Origin: JBBQVZ01 sp038211015
GTDB lineage: Bacteria; Actinomycetota; UBA4738; HRBIN12
Direction: 5' to 3'
DNA length: 5,882 nt
NCBI GenBank assembly: GCA_038211015.1
Contig: JBBQVZ010000167.1
Span: forward strand, 1 to 5,882
Position 1 is the first letter of the stretch, and every line of letters begins with the position of its first letter. The notes under the pieces were generated by a model. That model saw nothing but the letters and a program-made list of their open reading frames with translations, was not told the origin of the DNA and did no database searches. Shown in pieces: positions 1 to 5,882 of this stretch. The position numbers were made by a program, and so were the translations under genes.

Positions 1-360
1 GGCCAGGTGCTGTCGCTCCGCGAGAAGGAATTCATCGAGGCATCCCGATCGCTCGGGTCGTCGAACTTCCGGATCATCATGCGGGAGATCCTGCCGAACG
101 TCGCCGCTCCGATCATCGTGTTCACCACGTTGATCATCCCCAGCAACATCCTGTTCGAGGCCGGCTTGTCGTTCCTCGGTGTGGGGGTTCCCGACTCGAC
201 GCCCTCGTGGGGAGCCATGCTCGCATCGGCCGGGGACGCCTTCCGGTATGCGGCTTGGCTCATGATATTCCCCGGCCTGGCGCTCTTTATGACGACCCTC
301 GCCTTCAACCTGGTCGGCGACGGCCTGCGCGACGCGCTCGATCCCCGGACGTCCGCCTAA
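1..360 (+). CDS. dppC: DppC/OppC-type ABC importer permease, 3' part
   Basis: This is the C-terminal part of an inner-membrane permease of a peptide-type ABC importer; the 5' end lies outside the window. The reading frame is open from base 1, giving 119 visible residues to TAA at 358-360. It starts inside the cytoplasmic EAA loop (EFIEASRSLGSSNFRIIMRE), which docks the ATPase. Hydrophobic segments follow, around PIIVFTTLIIPSNILFEAGL and WLMIFPGLALFMTTLAFNLV. The segment LSFLGVGVPDSTPSWGAML and the ending NLVGDGLRDALDP are typical of the DppC/OppC subfamily and not of DppB. The GTG at base 7 is internal and not the real start. It lies 110 bp upstream of the binding-protein gene in the same direction. 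It probably pairs with the DppB-type permease at 2468-3439, because no other DppC appears in the window. The alternative is that it closes a separate upstream transporter operon. Confidence 0.93.
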   Translation, partial: GQVLSLREKEFIEASRSLGSSNFRIIMREILPNVAAPIIVFTTLIIPSNILFEAGLSFLGVGVPDSTPSWGAMLASAGDAFRYAAWLMIFPGLALFMTTLAFNLVGDGLRDALDPRTSA

Positions 361-444
361 CCGTATCCAGAGAGGGAAGGAAGCGGGACGAAGGGAGGAA
401 GGGCAGGGTACCGGGCAGGATACGAGTGCTTACTGAAGGTAGCG

Positions 445-474
445 ATGAACCATCGAGAAGGGGGGTACCGTTGA
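445..474 (+). CDS. Possible 9-codon leader ORF overlapping the SBP start
   Basis: An ATG at 445 opens a short frame encoding MNHREGGYR and ends at TGA 472-474. GAAGG at 435-439, five bases before the ATG, could serve as its ribosome binding site. The stop overlaps the TTG start of the binding-protein gene within TTGA (471-474), an arrangement that often means translational coupling. The SD of the downstream gene (456-465) lies inside this mini-ORF. The peptide has no run of one amino acid that would suggest classical attenuation. A short frame like this can arise by chance, so this is a candidate only. Confidence 0.25.
   Translation: MNHREGGYR
456..465 (+). promoter_or_regulatory. Ribosome binding site deciding the TTG start of the SBP gene
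   Basis: The purine run AGAAGGGGGG lies five bases before TTG at 471. The next in-frame ATG (483) would be 17 bases away, too far for good use. An in-frame GTG at 426 has only a weak upstream AGG. This favours TTG 471 as the start. A small 5-bp hairpin (CGATG 443-447, CATCG 451-455, loop AAC) sits directly before the SD. Confidence 0.6.
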
Positions 475-2351
475 AACGGATCATGAAGATGGTCGCCGTC
501 GTGGCGGTCCTGGGCATCGTAGCGGCCGCGTGTGGCGGCGATAACGGAGGCGGGAGCGGAACGACCGGTTCGACCGGTTCGACCGGTGCGACCGGCGCCG
601 ATCTCTCGGGCGGCACGCTCCGTATGGCGATGCTCGGTGACGTATCCGCGGCGTTCGATCCGCAGAAGGAGTACTACAGCGTCACATGGGAATACATGCG
701 CTGTTGCCTCGTTCGGACGCTGATGTCCTACAAGGGCGTGCCGACCGCCGATGGTGGCACGGAGTTGTTCCCGGATCTGGCGGCGGCGGAGCCGACCATC
801 TCTGATGACCAGCTGACGTGGACGTATCAGATCAAGCCGGGGGTCCACTACGGCGACCCGTTCACAGACGTCGAGGTCACCGCGCAGGACTTCGTCCGCG
901 CGCTCGAGCGGACGGGCAATCCCAAGGCGAACGTCGGAGGCTACTCCTTCTATTACAGCGTCATCAAAGGGTTCGATGAGTTCGTCGCCGGCGACGCGGA
1001 TTCCATCTCGGGTCTCTCGGCACCGGATGACAGCACGCTGAAGATCGAGCTGACGGTTCCGTCGGCCGACCTCAGCTACCGCCTGGCCATGCCGACGGCC
1101 GCACCGATCCCGCCGAACGGCGACGCCCGCCTTGGTGCCGCGGAGGGCCACGACAAGAACTACGGTCGTTTCCTGGTGTCCACGGGACCGTATGAGTTCG
1201 AGGGTGCCGACCAACTCGACTTCTCGGTCGCTCCCGCCGATCAGGCGGAGGTTTCGGGTTACGTCCCGGGCCGTTCGATCGTGCTCGTTCGCAACCCGGG
1301 CTATGACCCGGCGACCGACGGCCTTCGCCCGGCGTATCCAGACCGGATCGAAGTGGCGATCGGCGGCGACAACGACGACCTCTACAATAAGGTCAAGTCG
1401 AACGACTTGGACTTCGTCGTGGACGGCGCCGTCCCGCCGGACACCATCCGCGAATACACGACGAACCCCGATCTTCAGAGCAAGATCAACGTCTACGCGT
1501 CGGATGCGCTGAGGTACATCTCGTTCAACTTCCTCGTGCCGCCCTTCGACGACATCCATGTGCGGAAGGCGTTCAACTGGGCGTTGGACAAGTCCGGAAT
1601 GCGTCAGCTCAGAGGCGGGGCGACGACCGGGGAGTTCGCCGGCCACATCATGGTGAACAGCCTCGAGAACGACCTCCTCAAGACGTACGACCCGTACGCC
1701 ACTCCGAACGGTGCCGGCGACATCGAGAAGGCCAAGGAAGAGATGGCCCTATCGAAGTACGACACCAACCAAGATGGCGTGTGCGACGCACCGGAGTGCG
1801 AGAACATCCTCGCGGTGACCGACAACGCCGATCCCTACCCGAAGCAGGCTGCACTGATTGAGCCGATCGTGGAACAGCTCGGGATGTCGTTCGACGTCAA
1901 GGAGCTCGAGCGCACGACGATGTACAACAAGTGCGTCGACCTGGCCACGAAGTTCGGTATCTGCTTGGCCCCCGCGTGGGGCAAGGACTATCCGGCAGGG
2001 TTCACGTTCGCCAGCCCGCTCTTCGGCGACGAGAGCCTGTACCCCAGCTGCTGCAACTACAACGGCCTGGGCGCCACCCCCAAGCAGATCAGTGACTTCG
2101 GATACACGTCGGTGACGTCGGTGCCCAGCGTCGATGACAAGATCGATGCTTGCGGCGAGGCGACGGGAGACGCGCTGTTCCAGTGCTGGGCGGACTTCGA
2201 CACCTACCTCATGGAGGAAGTCGCGCCGTTCGCGCCGTATCTGTTCGACAACAGCGTGGACATCCTCTCGGAGAACATCATCAACTACTCGTTCGACCAG
2301 TTCGCCGGTCTGGCTGCGTTCGATCAGTTGGCCGTGGCAAACAAGGGCTGA
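471..2351 (+). CDS. Peptide-type ABC transporter substrate-binding lipoprotein (SBP_bac_5 family)
   Basis: This is the extracytoplasmic receptor of the importer: it captures the ligand and delivers it to the permease pair. From TTG 471 it has 626 residues, longer than the roughly 540 of DppA/OppA. The N-terminus is a lipoprotein signal: basic KRIMK, a hydrophobic stretch at 7-20, then VAAAC with the lipid-bearing Cys at residue 21. A flexible Gly/Ser/Thr linker runs to about residue 46, and the family core starts at GGTLRMAML. Family hallmarks are VTAQDFVRALER near 136-147 and FNFLVPPFDDIHVRKAFNWA near 352-371. WGKDY at 503-507 resembles the DppA/OppA segment whose Asp holds the peptide amino group, which makes D506 the candidate ligand residue (inference). 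Unusual points are ten cysteines after the lipidated one (78, 79, 438, 443, 488, 498, 527, 528, 561, 572) and an EF-hand-like loop at 431-442. The ligand is unknown. Confidence 0.93.
   Translation: MKRIMKMVAVVAVLGIVAAACGGDNGGGSGTTGSTGSTGATGADLSGGTLRMAMLGDVSAAFDPQKEYYSVTWEYMRCCLVRTLMSYKGVPTADGGTELFPDLAAAEPTISDDQLTWTYQIKPGVHYGDPFTDVEVTAQDFVRALERTGNPKANVGGYSFYYSVIKGFDEFVAGDADSISGLSAPDDSTLKIELTVPSADLSYRLAMPTAAPIPPNGDARLGAAEGHDKNYGRFLVSTGPYEFEGADQLDFSVAPADQAEVSGYVPGRSIVLVRNPGYDPATDGLRPAYPDRIEVAIGGDNDDLYNKVKSNDLDFVVDGAVPPDTIREYTTNPDLQSKINVYASDALRYISFNFLVPPFDDIHVRKAFNWALDKSGMRQLRGGATTGEFAGHIMVNSLENDLLKTYDPYATPNGAGDIEKAKEEMALSKYDTNQDGVCDAPECENILAVTDNADPYPKQAALIEPIVEQLGMSFDVKELERTTMYNKCVDLATKFGICLAPAWGKDYPAGFTFASPLFGDESLYPSCCNYNGLGATPKQISDFGYTSVTSVPSVDDKIDACGEATGDALFQCWADFDTYLMEEVAPFAPYLFDNSVDILSENIINYSFDQFAGLAAFDQLAVANKG
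564..599 (+). repeat. Four 9-bp tandem units encoding the (T-G-S/A) linker
   Basis: Four in-frame 9-base units of ACCGGTTCG type occupy 564-572, 573-581, 582-590 and 591-599. The last two have diverged (GGTGCG, GGCGCC). They encode T-G-S, T-G-S, T-G-A, T-G-A in the flexible tether between the lipid anchor and the binding domain. Unit number could change by slippage in multiples of three codons without shifting the frame. Confidence 0.85.
1761..1796 (+). other. EF-hand-like calcium-binding loop within the binding protein
   Basis: Residues 431-442 of the binding protein read DTNQDGVCDAPE. This matches the 12-residue EF-hand loop at positions 1 (D), 3 (N), 5 (D), 6 (G), 9 (D) and 12 (E). Position 8, usually Ile, Val or Leu, is Cys. 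Another Cys follows directly at residue 443. No clear flanking helix pair is visible, so it may be an isolated calcium loop held by a disulfide, as in other extracellular proteins. Calcium binding is inferred from the pattern only. Confidence 0.45.
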
Positions 2352-2389
2352 TCGGAGGAGCCGGTACCACGATGAGATGAGGCACGATG

Positions 2390-2420
2390 GGGAAGGGGTC
2401 GCGGCCAGCGGCCCCTTCCC
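2390..2420 (+). terminator. Strong intercistronic hairpin, possible partial terminator or mRNA-stabilising element
   Basis: The left arm GGGAAGGGGTCGC (2390-2402) pairs with GCGGCCCCTTCCC (2408-2420) around the 5-base loop GGCCA, giving 13 pairs with one G-T wobble. It begins 38 bases after the binding-protein stop. No T-run follows (next bases GTCGGCTTCG), so it is not a classical intrinsic terminator. Stable structures between a binding-protein gene and its permease genes are known in other importer operons, where they keep receptor mRNA more abundant. That role, or a U-less terminator allowing partial read-through, is inferred here. Confidence 0.65.
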
Positions 2421-2452
2421 GTCGGCTTCGCACGATTGAGGAACGCGAAGCG

Positions 2453-2460
2453 AAGGAGGT
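2453..2460 (+). promoter_or_regulatory. Full-consensus ribosome binding site for the DppB-type permease
   Basis: AAGGAGGT is a full match to the anti-Shine-Dalgarno complement. It lies seven bases before GTG at 2468 and fixes that start. A weaker 6-bp inverted repeat (CTTCGC 2426-2431, GCGAAG 2445-2450) ends just upstream. Confidence 0.85.
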
Positions 2461-2467
2461 GTAGACG

Positions 2468-3439
2468 GTGGGCAGGTACCTGATCAGGAGGGTCCTCTTC
2501 ATGGTCCTGGTGCTCTTCGTCGTCTCCCTGCTGACGTTCCTGATCTTCGTCAAGCTCCCGGCCGGAGACCCCGCGCGCCGCGCGGTGGGTCGGACCACGA
2601 CCCCCGAGCAGATCGAGGCGGCGCGCAAGGCGTTCGGCTTGGACAAGCCGATCTACGTGCAGTACGGAAGGTTCGCGAAAGGGCTCATCCCGTGGCCGGG
2701 GTTGTTCCTTTCGGAAGACGTCTACTACTCGTACGGCAACTTCGTCCCCGTCAAAGAGGAGATCTACCGGCGACTGCCGGTGACGATCACGCTCGCCCTC
2801 GGGGCCGCGATCCTCTGGCTCTGCATCGGCATCCCGATCGGCATCGTGTCCGGGATCAAACGGGGGTCGTTCTGGGACCGGGCCGGCATGTTGTTCGCCT
2901 TGTTCGGCGTCTCGATGCCGGTGTTCTGGCTCGGGCAACTGCTGCTGTATTTCCTGTGGTTCAAGCTCGCTCTCGCGCCGTCCTCGGGCCTCGACATCGG
3001 GGCCAACATCTGGGAGTCGATCGCGCAGGGCAAGTTCATCCTGCCGTGGATCACGCTGTCGATGACCTCCGCCGCGTTCTACGCCCGCATGGTTCGCGGC
3101 AACCTGATCGAGACGATGAGCGAGGACTACATCAGGACGGCGCGGGCCAAGGGGCTGCCCGAGCGCCGTGTCATCTTCCGGCACGGCCTCCGAGGCGCGC
3201 TCACACCGGTCGTCACCATGCTCGGGCTCGACATCGGCGCGCTGCTGGGTGGGGCGTTCATCACCGAGACCCTCTTCGGTCTCCCCGGCATCGGCCAGTT
3301 CGCGGTGAAGGCCATCGGCACGCAGGACTTCCCCGAAGTCATGGGAGTCACCATCCTCGGGGCCATGTTCATCGCGGCGGCGAACCTGGTGGTCGACATC
3401 GTCTACGCCTTCCTCGACCCGAGGGTGAGGTACACCTAA
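2468..3439 (+). CDS. dppB: DppB/OppB-type ABC importer permease
   Basis: This inner-membrane subunit forms half of the translocation channel of the peptide-type importer. It has 323 residues, close to the usual 310-340 of DppB. The N-terminus (GRYLIRRVLFMVLVLFVVSL) and the following KLPAGDPARR and AFGLDKPIYVQYGRF segments are hallmarks of DppB. Likely membrane segments are at about 10-28, 104-129, 139-164, 189-207, 242-266 and 290-315. The external stretch between the first two is about 75 residues. The cytoplasmic EAA loop is near residues 220-240 (DYIRTARAKGLPERRVIFRH), where the ATPase docks. The region FITETLFGLPGIGQF and the ending AFLDPRVRYT are also typical. GTG 2468 is set by a consensus SD. 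Its stop (TAA 3437-3439) directly abuts the GTG of the next gene, so the two are probably translationally coupled. The usual dppC neighbour is absent downstream; the DppC-type gene lies before the binding protein. Confidence 0.95.
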   Translation: MGRYLIRRVLFMVLVLFVVSLLTFLIFVKLPAGDPARRAVGRTTTPEQIEAARKAFGLDKPIYVQYGRFAKGLIPWPGLFLSEDVYYSYGNFVPVKEEIYRRLPVTITLALGAAILWLCIGIPIGIVSGIKRGSFWDRAGMLFALFGVSMPVFWLGQLLLYFLWFKLALAPSSGLDIGANIWESIAQGKFILPWITLSMTSAAFYARMVRGNLIETMSEDYIRTARAKGLPERRVIFRHGLRGALTPVVTMLGLDIGALLGGAFITETLFGLPGIGQFAVKAIGTQDFPEVMGVTILGAMFIAAANLVVDIVYAFLDPRVRYT

Positions 3440-4449
3440 GTGGCCGAACCGCTGCTCGAGGTCAAGGACATGAAGGTGCACTTCAAGACCGACGACGGCA
3501 TCGTGAAGGCCGTCGACGGCGTCTCGTACAGCATCCAGCCGGGGGAGACCCTCGGCATCGTGGGCGAATCCGGGTCGGGGAAGAGCGTCAGCTCGCTCAC
3601 GGTCATGGGGCTCACCGACTCGAAGTACGCCGAGATCTCCGGCGAGGTGTTGTTCCGCGGTGTCGACCTGCTGAAGCTCCCCCCGGACGAGATGCGGAAC
3701 ATCCGCGGCGCCAAGATCTCGATGATCTTCCAGGACCCCATGACGTCGCTCCATCCGTTCTACAAGGTGGGCGACCAGATAGCCGAAGCGATCCGCGTGC
3801 ATCAGAACGTCAGCAAGAAAGAGGCGTTCCGCCAGTCGGTGGAGATGCTCGGGAAGGTGAACATCCCGCGCCCAGAGGAGCGCGCGAAGCAGTTCCCGCA
3901 CGAGTTCTCGGGTGGCATGCGGCAACGCGCGATGATCGCCATGGCGCTCGCGTTGAACCCCGATCTCCTGATCGCCGACGAGCCGACGACGGCGCTGGAT
4001 GTCACCGTGCAGGCGCAGATCCTGGACCTCATCGACAGGCTGAAGGACGAGTTCAACGCCGCCGTCATCATCATCACGCACGACCTCGGCGTGGTCGCGG
4101 AGCACTGCGACAACATCCAGGTGATGTACGCCGGCAAGGCGGTGGAGTACGGCAACACCGACGACATCTACTACGGCCCGCTGCACCCGTACACCTGGGG
4201 GCTCCTGCGTTCGATCCCACGGCTGGATGCCGAGGAGAAGGAGCCGCTGCACCCCATCCAGGGGTTGCCGCCGTCCCTCATCCACGTGCCGTCGGGTTGC
4301 TCGTTCCATCCCCGGTGCCCGTACGTGATGGACGTCTGTAAGGTCGACGTGCCGCCGCTGCTTCCGGTCGACGGCCATCACGCATCGGCGTGCCATCTCA
4401 GCCTGGCGGACAAGGAACGGATCCGCGCCGAAGAGGTCCTGGCCAACCG

Positions 4450-4453
<4 letters not shown>
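3440..4453 (+). CDS. dppD: DppD/OppD-type ABC importer ATPase
   Basis: This is one of the two cytoplasmic ATPases that power import, expected to pair with the DppF-type protein encoded next. It has 337 residues. Visible motifs are Walker A GESGSGKS (42-49), Q-loop Gln 98 in MIFQDPMTSL, signature FSGGMRQR (156-163), Walker B LLIADEP with D180 and catalytic E181, D-loop ALD (185-187) and switch His 214. The C-terminal oligopeptide-transporter domain (about 235-325) carries C287, C293, C300 and C318, spaced C-x5-C-x6-C-x17-C. As I recall, such cysteines hold a 4Fe-4S cluster in some characterised Dpp ATPases; here this is inferred. The GTG start directly follows the dppB stop, with GAGGGTGAGG at 3421-3430 as its probable ribosome binding site. 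All catalytic residues are intact. Confidence 0.95.
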
Positions 4454-5508
<1,055 letters not shown>

Positions 5509-5522
5509 GCTGGAGTTCTTTC

Positions 5523-5750
5523 ATGCTGAACAAGATCGTCATCGTGCTGGACGTGCTCTCTGGGCTCTTCCTGATCGTCACGATCCTGCTGCACTCCGGA
5601 CGGGGGAGCGGCCTGTCCGACATGTTCGGTGGGGGAAGCAGCCTCGCCGGCGGGACGGGCATGGAACGCACGCTCGACCGCATCACCGTCGGCACGGCGG
5701 TCTTGTTCGGTCTGTGCACGTTCTGGCTCGCCTGGCGCTGGAACCCCTGA
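5523..5750 (+). CDS. secG: Preprotein translocase subunit SecG
   Basis: This is the small membrane subunit of the SecYEG protein-export channel, which assists SecA-driven export. It has 75 residues, normal for SecG. Two hydrophobic segments lie at about 4-24 and 54-72. The joining loop reads LLHSGRGSGLSDMFGGG and then GTGMERTLDRIT, the conserved SecG signature (GLSDMFGG, G-T-x-x-E-R-x-L-D-R-I-T). GGAG at 5512-5515, seven bases before the ATG, sets the start. It lies 14 bases after dppF with no visible terminator between, so it may be read from the importer operon. The functional link is at most indirect: the binding lipoprotein needs Sec export. In many actinobacteria secG instead follows tpiA in the glycolytic cluster, so this place may be lineage-specific. 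Confidence 0.93.
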   Translation: MLNKIVIVLDVLSGLFLIVTILLHSGRGSGLSDMFGGGSSLAGGTGMERTLDRITVGTAVLFGLCTFWLAWRWNP

Positions 5751-5773
5751 TCGGGGCACCCTCACGCCGTTGC

Positions 5774-5779
5774 TAGAAT
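5774..5779 (+). promoter_or_regulatory. Possible -10 element for tRNA-Leu
   Basis: TAGAAT differs from TATAAT at one position and lies 15 bases before the mature tRNA 5' end, a sensible distance for a short leader. No convincing -35 hexamer is seen at 16-18 bases upstream (around 5751-5757). Confidence 0.35.
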
Positions 5780-5794
5780 CCTGTCTCGTTCCAC

Positions 5795-5881
5795 GTCGGA
5801 GTGGCGGAACTTGGTAGACGCGCTAGGTTGAGGGCCTAGTGTCCTTTGCGGGACGTAGGGGTTCAAATCCCCTCTCCGACA
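5795..5881 (+). tRNA. tRNA-Leu (anticodon GAG)
   Basis: A complete class II tRNA fold can be drawn. The acceptor stem GTCGGAG (5795-5801) pairs with CTCCGAC (5874-5880) over seven pairs. The D stem is GCG/CGC (5804-5806, 5819-5821) around a GG-containing loop. The anticodon stem CTAGG/CCTAG (5823-5827, 5835-5839) holds the loop TTGAGGG with anticodon GAG at 5830-5832. A long variable arm GTCC/GGAC (5841-5844, 5851-5854) marks leucine type. The T arm is AGGGG-TTCAAAT-CCCCT (5857-5873). The discriminator is A at 5881, as expected for leucine. It should read CUC and CUU. Only one further base (C) is visible, so whether CCA is encoded cannot be told. Confidence 0.96.
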
Positions 5882-5882
5882 C

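Noticed and set aside
207..470. Upstream extension of the binding-protein frame
   Set aside because: It would overlap dppC and place an Arg-rich tail before the lipoprotein signal peptide. The SD-preceded TTG at 471 gives a normal signal.
357..1646. 429-residue open frame on the - strand
   Set aside because: It is antisense to the binding-protein gene and rich in Arg/Val/Glu with no motif. It is a GC-rich shadow.
407..2480. Four GGTACC palindromes in the gaps (407-412, 464-469, 2363-2368) and at the dppB start (2475-2480)
   Set aside because: Flanking bases differ and spacing is irregular. A six-base palindrome alone does not support a shared operator.
2692..4341. 549-residue + strand frame across dppB and dppD
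   Set aside because: It overlaps two well-supported genes in another frame, and its Arg/His/Gly/Pro-rich translation has no domain.
5744..5756. CCCC-TGATC-GGGG mini-hairpin at the secG stop
   Set aside because: The stem is only four pairs with no T-run, too weak to call a terminator.
5629..5817. 62-residue + strand frame running into the tRNA
   Set aside because: It overlaps secG out of frame and enters the tRNA gene, and its composition is Arg/Ser-rich noise.

Overview
This window holds most of one operon for a dipeptide/oligopeptide-type ABC importer (Opp/Dpp family), followed by the small translocase gene secG and a tRNA-Leu gene. All genes read on the + strand. High GC content, TTG and GTG starts, and a lipoprotein of the form VAAAC-GG with a Gly/Ser/Thr linker suggest a high-GC Gram-positive-type bacterium, most plausibly an Actinomycetota member. 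That placement is inference, and nothing here fixes a genus.

Layout: 1-360 is the 3' end of a DppC/OppC-type permease, cut by the window edge. 361-470 is a purine-rich gap with no clear terminator. It contains a possible 9-codon leader ORF that overlaps the TTG start of the next gene. 471-2351 encodes a solute-binding lipoprotein of the SBP_bac_5 family. 2352-2467 is a gap with a strong 13-bp hairpin and then a full-consensus ribosome binding site. 2468-3439 is a DppB/OppB-type permease. 3440-4453 and 4450-5508 are the two ATPases (DppD and DppF types). They are joined tightly to their neighbours: GTG directly after TAA, then an ATGA overlap. 5523-5750 is secG. 5795-5881 is tRNA-Leu(GAG), lying at the right edge.

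Together the genes give a complete importer: a lipid-anchored receptor outside the membrane, two permeases forming the channel, and two ATPases with all nucleotide-binding motifs intact. The order here is C-A-B-D-F, not the common A-B-C-D-F. The receptor keeps a W-x-x-D-Y segment like the one that binds the peptide amino terminus in DppA/OppA, so a peptide ligand is plausible but unproven.

I see no evidence of a previously undescribed system. The window is largely ordinary housekeeping and transport DNA. The points worth a second look are details: the gene order, ten cysteines plus an EF-hand-like loop in the binding protein, the intercistronic hairpin, the leader ORF, and four-cysteine tails in both ATPases.
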